Source: Bog-532 sp963805255 (GTDB taxonomy: Bacteria; Actinomycetota; Actinomycetes; Streptosporangiales; Streptosporangiaceae). From it: a stretch of DNA of 64,000 nucleotides. Position numbers and translations under genes: made by a program. Shown piece by piece: positions 1-8,658 of the stretch (the first letter of the stretch is position 1; every line of letters starts with the position of its first letter). The stretch lies in assembly GCA_963805255.1 (NCBI GenBank), contig CAWDTK010000011.1, positions 310,001 through 374,000 on the forward strand, given 5' to 3'. The notes beneath the pieces were generated by a model. That model ran no database searches and was not told the origin of the DNA. It saw nothing but the letters and a program-made list of their open reading frames with translations.

Positions 1-19
1 CGACCAGCCGCGGCCGACC

Positions 20-1273
20 TCATCCGGGGCCGGCCGCCGCCGCGGCTGTGCCGGCGGGGGCGATGCCGTCGATGTCGACCGGCAGGTGCAGCGGACCGCG
101 CAGGACCGGGTTCGGCCGGTACGGAGGAGGGTCGGCGACCAGGCGGGGGTTCTCCAGCCGGCGGGCGAGCTCGGTGAGCGCAATCTGGACCTCCAGCCGG
201 GCGAGGGGACCGCCAAAGCACAGGTGGATGCCGCCGCCGAAGCCGAGGTGCTGGTTGCTGTCCCGGTCGGGCACAAAGCGGTCGGGGTCCGGGACGTGGT
301 CGGGGTCACGGCTGCCCGCGGCCAGCACCAGGGTGACCCGGGCGCCCTTGGGGATGGTGGTGCCGGCGATGTCGATGTCGTCGAGGGTGGTACGCCAGGG
401 CAGGAAGTGCACGGGTGGCTCGTAGCGCAGCAGCTCCTCGACCATCGGGATGGCCAGGTCCGGGTCGTGGCGCAGTCGCTGGAGCACATCGGGGTGCCGC
501 AGCAGCGTCAGCGTGCCGTTGGCGATGAGGTTGACGGTGGTCTCGTGGCCGGCGATGAGCAGCAGCATGGCGATGCTCACTATCTGGTCGGTTGGCATCT
601 GCCCCTCGGGGCCGTCATCGGTGGCCATGCCGGAGAGCAGGTCATCGCCCGGTGCCCGCCGGTGGATCTCGACGAGCTCGGCCAGGTAGCGGCTCAGGTC
701 CGCGACGGCCTTGGCCTTGGCCCGTTGCTGCTCGGCGGGGTCGAGCTCCGGGTCGAGGGACTCCATGCCCTTCTCCACCCACGCGTGGAAACGGGGCTCG
801 TCCTCATGGGGGACGCCGAGCAGCTCGCAGATCACCGCGACCGGGAACGGGTAGGCCAGGTCGTCGACGACATCGATCCGGTTTCTGCCCGCGAGGCCGT
901 CGATCAGCTTCGTGACGATCCCGAGCAGCTCAGGCTCCATGCCGGCGATCCGTGCGGGGGTGTTGGGCGGCCCGAAGTACCGCATGGTCATCCGCCGCAG
1001 CCGGTCGTGCTCTGGGGGATCCAAATGCAGGAAGTTCGGCGGCAGCCCGGGAGCCTCCGCGGTGTCCGCCGCGGCCGCTCCGGCGCTGTTGCGCATGTCG
1101 GAGCTGATCCGCGGGTCGTGCAGCACTGAGACGATCTCCGGGTAGGTGCTTATGAGGTAGGAGCCGTCGACCTGCCGGGTCACCGGCGTCCTGCGGAGCT
1201 CGGCGTAGAGCGGGTAGGGATTGGCGCGGTGGGAGTAGTCGAGGATCTGATCGAAGATACTGGGCTGGGCCAT
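20..1273 (-). CDS. Cytochrome P450
   Basis: Soluble bacterial P450 of 417 residues, the usual length for class I enzymes that take electrons from a ferredoxin. Visible marks are the I-helix oxygen-activation motif AGHETT near residue 241, a K-helix ExxR (EELLRYE) followed by PPVHFLPWRTT, and the haem-ligand loop FGGGIHLCFGG near residue 350, whose Cys binds the iron. The start is preceded by AAGGAGCC at good spacing. It lies 76 bp downstream of a fused ferredoxin-reductase, which is presumably its redox partner. The substrate cannot be told from sequence; the neighbouring GMC remnant and RraA-like gene hint at catabolism rather than a biosynthetic cluster, which is inference. Confidence 0.95.
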   Translation of the reverse strand: MAQPSIFDQILDYSHRANPYPLYAELRRTPVTRQVDGSYLISTYPEIVSVLHDPRISSDMRNSAGAAAADTAEAPGLPPNFLHLDPPEHDRLRRMTMRYFGPPNTPARIAGMEPELLGIVTKLIDGLAGRNRIDVVDDLAYPFPVAVICELLGVPHEDEPRFHAWVEKGMESLDPELDPAEQQRAKAKAVADLSRYLAELVEIHRRAPGDDLLSGMATDDGPEGQMPTDQIVSIAMLLLIAGHETTVNLIANGTLTLLRHPDVLQRLRHDPDLAIPMVEELLRYEPPVHFLPWRTTLDDIDIAGTTIPKGARVTLVLAAGSRDPDHVPDPDRFVPDRDSNQHLGFGGGIHLCFGGPLARLEVQIALTELARRLENPRLVADPPPYRPNPVLRGPLHLPVDIDGIAPAGTAAAAAGPG

Positions 1274-1349
1274 GACGGCTCCTTGGGCTCCTGGGCTGGT
1301 GGGTCGTCAAGGCGCGGTCACCCGGGCGTCGGCGGGCGGCACCGGGGCG

Positions 1350-2969
1350 CTAGCGCTGGTGCCGCCGCCGCGTCAGCGTGGCGCGCCGTTCGCTCGGCTC
1401 GTGACCGGTCACCACGACGGTCGCGTCGTGGGTGGGACTGACCTCGGTCGGGAATCCCGCCGGTGCCGGCTGCATCTGCGCCGGCTCGTCGACGTGGTGG
1501 AAGGCGGGCGGGTAGGGTGCCGCCTGCTCGATCAACGGCCGGTAGAAGTCCAGCCACTTGTTCTGGTTGAAGGCGACCGCGGCGACGATGCGGCCCTTGT
1601 AGCCGTAAACCGCCAGGAACCGGCGCTGGGGCACCGACCCCTGGGCGACGACGACCTCGTCCGCGACCGGCGGGACACCGACCGACTTGATCTCGTGGCC
1701 GAACTGGATGGACCAGAACTCCGGCACCGCCAGGTGCGGCCACCGGTCGGCCTGGCTGCTGACCATGTTGTGCGCCGCGACCTCGGCTTGGGAGACGGAG
1801 TTGACCCAGTGCTCGAGCGCCAGGAACTGGTAGCCGAACATCGGCTGGGGGGCGCGTGCCACGTCGCCGGCGACGAAGATGTCATCGGTGACCAGGCCAT
1901 TCGCGTCGAAGGCCCGGCAGCCGGCGTCGCAGGCCACCCCCCAGACCCCGCACGCCAGCCCTGAGTCCGCCAGCCAGTCGACGTTGCGGATCCCGCCGAG
2001 CGCGGCGACCGCCACGTCCACATCGAGCGTGCTGCCGTCGGAGAGACGGGCGCGGCGCAGCCGGCCGTCGGCGTCTCCCTCCAGCGCGGTGACCATGACG
2101 CCGCAGCGCAGGTCTACGCCGTTCTCGCGTTGTACGTCCGCCGCGATCGCACCGATCACCGTGCCGAGCGCCGCCCCGAGCGGGGCCGGTCCCGCCTCCG
2201 CGACGGTCACCGGCAGGCCGAGCATTCGGCACGCGGAGGCGATCTCGGAGCCGGTGAACCCGGCGCCGATGACCAGCACCCGCCGTGGCCGGGCGGCGAT
2301 CATCTGCTGCAGCCGGGCGGCGTCCTCGCGGGTGCGCACGACCAGCACGCCCTCCAGCGCGGCCTCCGCCGGGTTCGGCCAGGGCCGGGCCCGTACCCCG
2401 GTGGCGATCAGCAGCCGGTCGAACCCGATCTGCGTGCCGTCGGCGAGGAGCACCTGTTTGCCGGCCAGGTCCAGGCCGGTCGCCGCCACGCCCAGCCGCC
2501 AGTCCGCGTCGACCTCGCGGCGGCGGGGCAGCGCGGTGCGCCCTGGCGGCACCCATCCGGTCGCGACCTGCTTGGACAGCGGCGGTCGGTCGTAGGGCTC
2601 ATGCGGCTCGTCTCCGACCAGGGTCAGCGAGCCGGTGAACCCCTCCTCGCGCAACGTCTCCGCGGCCCGCAGGCCCGCCAGCGAGGCGCCGACGACGACG
2701 ATACGGCCGGTCCCATCGCCGTGGCCGGACGCGACCGTGTGCGGTGAGCCCTGGGCCTGCCCTGACCCGTCCGGGCCATCCACCTGGTCGAGCTCGATGG
2801 CCTGCACCGGGCACGCCGCCGCGGCGCGCTTGATCCGTCTGCGCTGCGTGTCGTCGGGATTGGGGTGATACATCAGCGCCTCGTCTCCGTGCATGGTGAA
2901 GGCGTCGGGCGCGAGGAAGGCGCACTGGGCGTATCCCTGACATTTCGTAAGGTCGACGACGATTCTCAT
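1350..2969 (-). CDS. Fused [3Fe-4S] ferredoxin - FAD-dependent ferredoxin reductase
   Basis: Predicted to pass electrons from NAD(P)H through FAD and a [3Fe-4S] cluster to the adjacent P450. Residues 1-65 are a P450-type ferredoxin: MRIVVDLTKCQGYAQC supplies two cluster Cys in a CX5C pattern and the third sits in AAACPVQAI. A Gly/Ser/Gln-rich linker of about 25 residues leads to a rubredoxin-reductase-like FAD/NAD domain with IVVVGASLAGLRAAETL, LLIATGVRARPW, VLVIGAGFTGSEIA and DIFVAGDVARAP. The two proteins are normally separate genes, so this is a natural fusion of 539 residues. The ATG overlaps the preceding frame's TGA as ATGA, suggesting coupled translation. An in-frame extension upstream encodes GMC remnant sequence and is unlikely to be translated as part of this protein. 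Confidence 0.9.
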   Translation of the reverse strand: MRIVVDLTKCQGYAQCAFLAPDAFTMHGDEALMYHPNPDDTQRRRIKRAAAACPVQAIELDQVDGPDGSGQAQGSPHTVASGHGDGTGRIVVVGASLAGLRAAETLREEGFTGSLTLVGDEPHEPYDRPPLSKQVATGWVPPGRTALPRRREVDADWRLGVAATGLDLAGKQVLLADGTQIGFDRLLIATGVRARPWPNPAEAALEGVLVVRTREDAARLQQMIAARPRRVLVIGAGFTGSEIASACRMLGLPVTVAEAGPAPLGAALGTVIGAIAADVQRENGVDLRCGVMVTALEGDADGRLRRARLSDGSTLDVDVAVAALGGIRNVDWLADSGLACGVWGVACDAGCRAFDANGLVTDDIFVAGDVARAPQPMFGYQFLALEHWVNSVSQAEVAAHNMVSSQADRWPHLAVPEFWSIQFGHEIKSVGVPPVADEVVVAQGSVPQRRFLAVYGYKGRIVAAVAFNQNKWLDFYRPLIEQAAPYPPAFHHVDEPAQMQPAPAGFPTEVSPTHDATVVVTGHEPSERRATLTRRRHQR

Positions 2970-3308
2970 ATCGGGCTTCCCGGTCTTGGGTGGATGTGCG
3001 CAGGGCCGAGCCCGAGGTGGTTCCGCGTGCCCGCAGGTGCCTGCCTGGTGAGCAACGCCGGCACGGGGCCGCCAATGCCGATGTAGAAGTTCTTGCCGCG
3101 GACGTGCGGGCCAGCTATCCCGAAGTGGTTGAGGATCTTCCTGAACTGGTGGCAGAGCCCGTTGGCCTCGGCATCGTTTGTCGCGGTGCAACCGAACTGC
3201 ACGCCGTCGCGGTCGGCGTATCCGGTTGCCCGAGGGGGCCAGCGTGTGGCCCACCGTCCCTCCGTCGGCGCCGCCGCCCGTGATGATGACGTCATAGCGT
3301 TCAGCCAC
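2966..3308 (-). pseudogene. GMC oxidoreductase remnant, both ends kept, middle lost
   Basis: In one frame the minus strand from 3308 reads VAERYDVIITGGGADGGTVG, the FAD-binding start of glucose-methanol-choline oxidoreductases. After a frame change it continues with LCHQFRKILNHFGIAGPHVR and NFYIGIGG, then back in the first frame with AGVAHQAGTC, which resembles the segment just before the GMC C-terminal region. A full GMC protein has about 500 residues, so roughly 400 codons are missing and at least two frameshifts are present. It sits between the RraA-like gene and the ferredoxin-reductase fusion, so it was probably once part of the same operon. The family assignment rests on remembered motifs. 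Confidence 0.6.
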
Positions 3309-4087
3309 AGACCCACCATCGCGGCGTCGGGTATGCGACGCATCGCCCAATTTGGGTGATTACCCGCGGGTACAGGGAATCGTCCTGGTAACACTCCCCG
3401 CGCCAACACCATCGGGCAGTGCGGCTGGAGCGAACCGGGGCGGCGGCGCATGCCGGCCACCCGGCGCTGCAGCCAGGCCTCCAGCCTGTCCCGCTCGCGG
3501 CAGCGTACCGTGACGTCCTCGGCTACCCCGGCCGGGATGACGACGACGCCCTCGCCGTCGCCGACCACGACGTCGCCGGGCTGCACCATGACCCCGCCGC
3601 AGCCGATCGGCAGGCCGAAGTCCGCCGGATGGTGCAGCACCGAGCTGGTGGTGGCGTGCGCGCCGCCCGCGTACGACGGGAAGTCGAGTGCGGCGATGGC
3701 CGGGGAGTCCCGCAGCGCACCGTCCGTGACCAGGCCCGCCGCCCGGCGCCCCATCAGCCGGGTGCACAGGATGTGGCCGAGCGACGCCGCGCCGGTCTGG
3801 CCGCGGGCGTCGATGACCAGGACCTGGTCCGGGCCGATGGTTTCCACCGCGACGCGCTGCGGGTTGGTCCAGTTGTCGTACTCGACCTGGAAGTCGAGGT
3901 CCCCCCGCGCCGGGACGTAGCGCAGCGTGAACGCGTAGCCGACCAGCCGGGCGTCCGGCCGTAGCGGCCGGACCCCCGCCATGAACGTGTTGCGGAAGCC
4001 GAGCTTGAGCAGCTCGCTGGTGAGGCTCGCGGTGGAGACCTCGTGCAGCTTCCGCCAGGACCCAGGTGACAGTTCCATCGTTGACAT
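2966..4087 (-). CDS. RraA-like / HMG-aldolase family protein with read-through tail
   Basis: The first 225 or so residues form an RraA-like fold protein (family also called demethylmenaquinone methyltransferase-like or HMG/CHA aldolase). Visible are the core GHILCTRLMGRRAAGLVTDGALRD region, with the D-x20-R-D type active-site arrangement, and GVMVQPGDVVVGDGEGVVVIP near residues 165-185. Family members usually end soon after this. Here the frame continues for about 150 residues through the GMC remnant and stops in an ATGA overlap with the ferredoxin start. I infer that the original 3' end was lost by deletion or frameshift near 3410-3440. Possible roles are an aldolase or decarboxylase of an aromatic catabolic pathway, or an RNase E regulator; the sequence does not decide. 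Confidence 0.75.
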   Translation of the reverse strand: MSTMELSPGSWRKLHEVSTASLTSELLKLGFRNTFMAGVRPLRPDARLVGYAFTLRYVPARGDLDFQVEYDNWTNPQRVAVETIGPDQVLVIDARGQTGAASLGHILCTRLMGRRAAGLVTDGALRDSPAIAALDFPSYAGGAHATTSSVLHHPADFGLPIGCGGVMVQPGDVVVGDGEGVVVIPAGVAEDVTVRCRERDRLEAWLQRRVAGMRRRPGSLQPHCPMVLARGVLPGRFPVPAGNHPNWAMRRIPDAAMVGLWLNAMTSSSRAAAPTEGRWATRWPPRATGYADRDGVQFGCTATNDAEANGLCHQFRKILNHFGIAGPHVRGKNFYIGIGGPVPALLTRQAPAGTRNHLGLGPAHIHPRPGSPI

Positions 4088-4441
4088 CCTCCCCGGCCGC
4101 GTCGTGCGGTGACGCGCCGCTGGGCGTCAGCCGGCAGTACGCCGCTGGGCATATCCGGCAGTACGTCGGGCAGCAGCACCGTCCGGACTAACCCGCCCTG
4201 GACAACGGGGCTTGCATCCGGACATTTCTGGTCAATTTGTGGCCCGCGGTCAGGAGGGCACGGTTACGATCCTCCACACGACGGGGCCGGCCGGGCGGCG
4301 CGGCCAGCGTTTCCCGCGCCGACGGTGGACAGACCACCTGTCCGGGCCTCGGCGGGGAGTTTACGTCCAGGTAACTGACGTGGGAAGCCGTTGGTTATTG
4401 CGTGGGCGCGGTGCTGCTCACTGACCGGGCTTACAGCAAAA
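4088..4441. other. Non-coding stretch upstream of the RraA-like gene
   Basis: About 350 bases between the RraA-like start and a terminator-like hairpin. Short open frames exist on both strands but none has a recognisable domain or ribosome-binding site. The promoter of the leftward P450 operon should lie here, but I see no convincing -35/-10 pair. Confidence 0.4.
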
Positions 4442-4474
4442 CGCCCCCGGCCGCGATGGGCCGGGAGCGCTTTT
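4442..4474 (-). terminator. Bidirectional intrinsic terminator-like hairpin
   Basis: A 7-bp GC stem (CCCGGCC at 4446-4452 with GGCCGGG at 4459-4465, loop GCGATG) is followed by TTTT on both strands, just outside a short CGC/GCG extension. On the minus strand it lies about 60 bp after the stop of the 4533-5711 gene and should end its transcript. Its symmetry means it could also stop plus-strand transcription. Confidence 0.6.
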
Positions 4475-4532
4475 CGCCGGTAGCGGGCTTGGTGCCGCGG
4501 TGCCCACTGGCCGGCGGTTGCCGGTAACGGGC

Positions 4533-5711
4533 TTACTGACTGGGGTTTAACTGACCGGGGGCCTTCTGGTTCTGGCCGGGGCCGGTGGGCGCGGCCGACG
4601 CTGGGGCGCTCTGCGACGGGGCCGCGCTCACCGAGGGCACCGAACTGGGGGTCGGAGCCGTGGTCGCGCTCGACGTGGGCTGCGGGGCGGTCTGGCCGAC
4701 GCCGCTCGGAGCGGCGCTCGGCGCGGCGCTCGGCGCGGCGCTCGGCGCGGCGCTCTGCGCGGGCGTGGGGGTGACCGTCGGGGTCACCGTTCCGCTGTGG
4801 CTTCCGGTGACGTTGCCCAAGGTGGTGCCGGAGGCGTCGCGGCCCCACAGGCTAGCGGCGACCGGCTTGCCGGTACCGAACTCGATCAGCGTGATCACGA
4901 GCATCGCGACCAGGAACACGGCCGCCGAAGTCGCCACCGGGACGACCCAGCGCGGACGGCCCCGCAGGCCGACGCCGGCCTGGCCGTCCCGGCCGTGCCT
5001 ATGCGATCCGCCGGGCCTGCCGGGCCCGCTGGGCCCGCCGTCGGTACGGCCGTCGCTGCCGGTGCCATCGTGCCTGGTGCTGCCGATGCGCACGGCGCCG
5101 GACGGCGGGGCGGCCTGGGGCTCCGCCTGGCCGAAGCCGGCCTGCCCGAGATCCGGCCACCGGAAGTCGCGGGTGCGGTCATCGCCCGGATTCCGCTGCC
5201 CAGGGTCCGGGGTGGTTCCCTCGACCCGGGTCGGCGAGTCAGGGGTGTGGCCCCAGGGGCGCGAGTCCGGGGTGCCGGGATCCCAGGTGCGGGCGGCCCG
5301 GGTGGGCTGGGGCTGTCCGGCGCGGGCCCCGTTGGCCGCACCGGCCGCGTTGGCGGCGCCGTTCGGGCTGGTCATGGTGCGGCGCGCCGGGCCCGCCGGG
5401 TCCGGCGTGCCCTTCGTGCCCTGCGTACGCGCCACGCCCGGCGCAGTCCGGTTACCGGAAGGCTGGGTGGTGCCGGGGCTCCACTGGCGGGCGTGCCCCA
5501 CGATGACCGGGGTCACCTTTTCCTTGGTGCGCGCCAGGTAGTGCTTGTAGACGGCGAAGCCGGCGGTGCTGGCCCCGGTGCCCACGGCGGTTCCCACGAT
5601 CGTCCCGCCGTCGCCGAGGTAGGACGTCAGAACCGCACCCGTCACGGCCGCGCCCATGCTTGCGATGACCTGTACGGTGCTGAGCTCGATCTTAGGCCGG
5701 TCGCCCATCAT
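4533..5711 (-). CDS. Membrane protein with low-complexity linkers, unknown function
   Basis: A 392-residue protein not assigned to a function. Residues 8-58 form a hydrophobic, Gly/Ala-rich segment (VQVIASMGAAVTGAVLTSYL followed by GDGGTIVGTAVGTG) that could be one or two membrane passes. Residues 60-250 are a Pro/Gly/Arg-rich disordered region. A clear transmembrane helix follows near residue 262 (VPVATSAAVFLVAMLVITLI). The last 90 residues are a Ser/Ala/Pro tail with SAAP repeated four times, probably extracytoplasmic. Two neighbouring ATG codons follow a GAAGGGGG Shine-Dalgarno. The layout resembles actinobacterial cell-envelope or septum proteins, but that is only a resemblance. Confidence 0.8.
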   Translation of the reverse strand: MMGDRPKIELSTVQVIASMGAAVTGAVLTSYLGDGGTIVGTAVGTGASTAGFAVYKHYLARTKEKVTPVIVGHARQWSPGTTQPSGNRTAPGVARTQGTKGTPDPAGPARRTMTSPNGAANAAGAANGARAGQPQPTRAARTWDPGTPDSRPWGHTPDSPTRVEGTTPDPGQRNPGDDRTRDFRWPDLGQAGFGQAEPQAAPPSGAVRIGSTRHDGTGSDGRTDGGPSGPGRPGGSHRHGRDGQAGVGLRGRPRWVVPVATSAAVFLVAMLVITLIEFGTGKPVAASLWGRDASGTTLGNVTGSHSGTVTPTVTPTPAQSAAPSAAPSAAPSAAPSGVGQTAPQPTSSATTAPTPSSVPSVSAAPSQSAPASAAPTGPGQNQKAPGQLNPSQ

Positions 5712-5916
5712 CCCCCTTCACGCCTCACGCCGACGCGTGGAAGCTAATGTCCGTTTTGTGATCTGGTTGCTGTCTACCCGGCTGCGCGACGGCGGCCTAG
5801 GGCAAAACGGTCCATATTCCAGCTCCCAACTTACAAACCCTCAGCCAGGGATCGAAATTTTGCAACGGTTCGGCGGCGGTTCCCGGGAGCGGCCCTCTCC
5901 GGCTAACGTCGGGGCC

Positions 5917-7056
5917 ATGGGCGGCAGCAAAATCGATGTCCTGGTGGTCGGGGCAGGGGTGGCCGGCCTGACGACCGCCATCTGCCTGGCCGAGTCCGGC
6001 CTGCGCGTCGCCATTCGCACGGCGGCGCCGCCGGGGGCGTCGACGTCCGCTGCGGCCGGAGCCGTCTGGGGACCGGTCATGGCTGGCCCGGCCGGGCAGG
6101 TCCGGGAATGGGCCTGCACCACCCTGCACGTGCTGCGGGAACTCGAAGGTGACCCGGCCGCGGGGATCCGGTCGCTGACCGGACGGGAACTGTCGCGCGT
6201 CCCCGAGGATCCTCCGTACTGGATTGACCTCCTGGATGACGTGCAGCTTTGCGGCGGCGGCGACCTGCCGCCGGGCTTCGTGTCCGGCTGGCGTTACACC
6301 GCGCCTGTGATCAATATGCCCGTCTACCTCGAGTACCTGCGGGCCCGGTTCGTGCGGGCAGGGGGCCGCATCGACGTGAATCCGGTCACATCGCTCACCG
6401 CGGTGACCGGAGTGGGCAACGGGGCTGGCGGCCCCGGCGAGCCCGGCGAGGCGGTAAAGACTGGTGGAGTTGATGGGACCGGCGTGCCGGGCGAAGTGCC
6501 GCCGGTGGTCGTCAACTGCTCCGGCGTCGCCGCCCGCCATCTGGTCCCGGATCCGGCCGTCACACCGGTCCGCGGGCAGGTGGTCGTGATCGCCAACCCG
6601 GGGATCGATGAGTTCTACATCGACCACAGCCCGGCACCGCCGGATGTGATCTACCTGTTCCCGCACGAGCGCACCGTGGTGCTCGGCGGGGCCGTCACCG
6701 CGGGCGACTGGGACACTATCCCGCGGCCCGAGGTGGCGACGAGGATCGTGCGTGACTGCGCCACCGTCGACCCCCGCGTGCGCGGCGCCGAGGTGCTGGC
6801 GCACCGGGTCGGGTTGCGGCCGGTCCGGCCCGAGGTCCGGCTGGAGGCCGAACCACTGGACGGCGGGCGGGTGCTGTGGCACAACTATGGCCACGGCGGT
6901 GGCGGCGTCAGCCTGTCCTGGGGCTGCGCTTCGGAGATCACCGCGGCGGTGCTGCGCGGCACGGCCGCTGTGACCTGCTCGGGCCTATCGCCAAGGGCAG
7001 CGGTCCCAGGTAAGGGCGAGGTATCCCGTCAGATCCTGGCACTTCCGGAGGATTAA
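5917..7056 (+). CDS. D-amino-acid oxidase family FAD oxidoreductase
   Basis: Predicted to oxidise D-amino acids to 2-oxo acids with release of ammonia and hydrogen peroxide. The N-terminus carries the dinucleotide-binding motif VLVVGAGVAGLTTAICLAES. Later come NCSGVAARHLVPDP, PVRGQVVVIANPG, YLFPHERTVVLGGAV, and near the C-terminus the flavin-contacting VGLRPVRPEVRLE and HNYGHGGGGVSLSWGCA. Its 379 residues fit the family. The frame is open further upstream, but ATG 5917 directly precedes the Rossmann motif. TAACGT lies 8 bases before the ATG, so a leaderless transcript is possible. It is followed 28 bp later by msrB; whether the two are co-transcribed is inference, although peroxide production beside a methionine sulfoxide reductase would make sense. 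Confidence 0.88.
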   Translation: MGGSKIDVLVVGAGVAGLTTAICLAESGLRVAIRTAAPPGASTSAAAGAVWGPVMAGPAGQVREWACTTLHVLRELEGDPAAGIRSLTGRELSRVPEDPPYWIDLLDDVQLCGGGDLPPGFVSGWRYTAPVINMPVYLEYLRARFVRAGGRIDVNPVTSLTAVTGVGNGAGGPGEPGEAVKTGGVDGTGVPGEVPPVVVNCSGVAARHLVPDPAVTPVRGQVVVIANPGIDEFYIDHSPAPPDVIYLFPHERTVVLGGAVTAGDWDTIPRPEVATRIVRDCATVDPRVRGAEVLAHRVGLRPVRPEVRLEAEPLDGGRVLWHNYGHGGGGVSLSWGCASEITAAVLRGTAAVTCSGLSPRAAVPGKGEVSRQILALPED

Positions 7057-7084
7057 CCGGCCGGCCCAGGTCGTTTCAGCAGGT

Positions 7085-7501
7085 ATGGAAAAGGTTGTCC
7101 GCACGGACGCGGAATGGCGCGGAACGCTCGCGCCCGAGGAATACAAGGTGCTGCGCCAGGCCGGGACCGAAGCCCCCTGGACCGGTGAGTACACCGACAC
7201 CAAGACGGTCGGGGTATACCGGTGCCGGGCGTGCGGGGCGGAACTGTTCCGTTCGGCGGAGAAGTTCGAGTCACACTGTGGCTGGCCGTCGTTCTACCAG
7301 CCGTCCGGCGACAACGCCGTCGTGCTGATCGAGGACCGGACGCTGGGCATGGTGCGGACCGAAGCCCGCTGCGCGCGCTGCGACTCCCACCTGGGGCATG
7401 TCTTCGAGGGCGAGGGCTACGACGTTCCCACCGACCAGCGCTGGTGCATCAACTCGGTATCGCTCACGCTCGAACCGGCCGAGGACACCAGCGCCCGCTA
7501 A
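7085..7501 (+). CDS. msrB: Peptide-methionine (R)-S-oxide reductase MsrB
   Basis: Repairs methionine-R-sulfoxide in oxidised cytosolic proteins. The 138-residue protein shows the whole family signature: two zinc-binding CxxC pairs (CRAC and CARC), ESHCGWPSFYQP, DSHLGHVFEG and the catalytic cysteine in RWCINSVSL. In related actinobacteria msrB lies close to the hemQ region, as here. The gene is intact and of normal length. Confidence 0.96.
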   Translation: MEKVVRTDAEWRGTLAPEEYKVLRQAGTEAPWTGEYTDTKTVGVYRCRACGAELFRSAEKFESHCGWPSFYQPSGDNAVVLIEDRTLGMVRTEARCARCDSHLGHVFEGEGYDVPTDQRWCINSVSLTLEPAEDTSAR

Positions 7502-7766
7502 CGGCCGCCGGAGCACCTCATCCACCTCCGCGGCATCGATCATCCTGGTGCGCAGAAGGATGTCACGCCGCATAGACGGGCCGGGCTCCGGCCAGGCTGA
7601 CGGCGCCAGCGGCCGCCCACAACGCCCTCGCGGCCGGCTTCAGCGGCCTGGCGCTGGCTCGGGGCCGACGTCGAGGTCGGCGCCGATGACGCCGTGCATG
7701 AGAGATCTCGTGTCAGCGCCTCGCGGTACGCGTCTGTGCAGTTCATGGCTGCGATCGCCGGACGGC

Positions 7767-8177
7767 TCAGCGCCGCTCCTGGATGCGGATCAGGTTACCC
7801 GCGGGATCGCGGAAGGCGCAGTCGCGAAGGCCGTACGGCTGCTCGGTCGGCTCCTGGACAACCTCGGCGTCGCTGGCCTGCAGCCGCTCGAAGGTGCCGT
7901 CGAGGTCCTTGGTAGCCAGGAGGATCCAGCCGTAGGTGCCCTTGGCCATCATCTCGGCGATGGTGCGGCGCTCGTCGTCGGTGATGCCGGGGTCGGTGGC
8001 CGGCGGCGCCAGGAGGATGGACGTGCCGGGCTGGCCGGCGGGGCCGACCGTGATCCAGCGCATCTTGCCCTGTCCGACATCGTTGCGGACCTCGAAGCCG
8101 AGGATGTCGCGATAGAAGGCCAGGGAGGCGTCCGGGGCGTCATGCGGGAGGAAGCTGGCGTGAATGGTGATGTCCAT
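7767..8177 (-). CDS. VOC (glyoxalase/bleomycin-resistance fold) protein
   Basis: A single-domain vicinal-oxygen-chelate protein of 136 residues with the typical opening HASFLPHDAPDASLAFYRDI followed by LGFEVRND and the C-terminal FRDPAGNLIRIQE, which contains a metal-ligand-type Glu. Such proteins act as lyases, dioxygenases or drug-binding proteins; the substrate is not visible. It is transcribed in the same direction as, and lies about 30 bp after, the AraC-type regulator at 8209-8658. The regulator-VOC pair is a common arrangement in actinobacteria and suggests that the regulator controls this gene. Confidence 0.88.
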   Translation of the reverse strand: MDITIHASFLPHDAPDASLAFYRDILGFEVRNDVGQGKMRWITVGPAGQPGTSILLAPPATDPGITDDERRTIAEMMAKGTYGWILLATKDLDGTFERLQASDAEVVQEPTEQPYGLRDCAFRDPAGNLIRIQERR

Positions 8178-8230
8178 GGCGGTCAGGCTAGCTGCGGCTC
8201 GATGGCGGTCAGGCTAGCTGCGGCTCGATG
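8176..8230. repeat. 26-bp tandem duplication over the AraC-type stop codon
   Basis: A 26-bp unit occurs twice in perfect tandem (8176-8201 and 8202-8227). It contains the last codons and the TGA of the upstream regulator on the minus strand, so the duplicated copy carries a second TGA. It fills the gap between the regulator and the VOC gene. Confidence 0.95.
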
Positions 8231-8658
8231 ACCGGCGCTTCTCGATTCCTGACCGGTCTGGTCACCTGTTTCGCCACGCACGGCGGCATCCCCGCCGTCG
8301 CGCGAGCTGTCTGGCTCCGGTAGGTGCTGGGCGGTATGCCGACCAGGTCGGTGAAGCTAGTGCTGAAGGTGCCCAGCGACGCGCAGCCGACCGCGAAACA
8401 GACCTCGGTGACGCTGAGGTCGCCACGGCGCAGCAATGCCATCGCGCGCTCGATCCGCCGCGTCATCAGGTAGCCGTACGGCGACTCGCCGTAGGCGAGG
8501 CGGAACTCGCGGCTGAGGTGCCCGGCCGACATGTGCGCGCCGCGGGCGAGCGCCTCCACGTCCAGCGGCTGCGCGTACTCCCGGTCGATCCGGTCGCGGA
8601 CCCGGCGCAGCCGCGCGAGGTCGCGCAGGTGCTGCGCCGAGGCGGGTCTGCTGGTCAC
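8209..8658 (-). CDS. AraC-family helix-turn-helix transcriptional regulator
   Basis: A short AraC/XylS regulator of 149 residues, consisting of little more than the double helix-turn-helix DNA-binding domain: HLRDLARLRRVRDRIDREYA, then LARGAHMSAGHLSREFRLAY, GESPYGYLMTRRIERAMALL and VCFAVGCASLGTFSTSFTDL, ending in VGIPPSTYR. No ligand-binding domain is present. GTG 8658 is chosen because the domain starts directly after it; an in-frame extension to 8787 encodes nothing recognisable. It probably regulates the downstream VOC gene. Confidence 0.88.
   Translation of the reverse strand: MTSRPASAQHLRDLARLRRVRDRIDREYAQPLDVEALARGAHMSAGHLSREFRLAYGESPYGYLMTRRIERAMALLRRGDLSVTEVCFAVGCASLGTFSTSFTDLVGIPPSTYRSQTARATAGMPPCVAKQVTRPVRNREAPVIEPQLA

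Noticed and set aside
3360..3767. Separate minus-strand gene of 135 codons inside the RraA-like gene
   Set aside because: It is an alternative frame of the RraA-like coding region without its own start signal.
7502..7766. Small gene between msrB and the VOC gene
   Set aside because: A stretch resembling the sequence just upstream of the AraC-type regulator (GVIGADLDVG versus GLIGAALDVG) is present, but there is no complete frame or ribosome-binding site; probably an old partial duplication.
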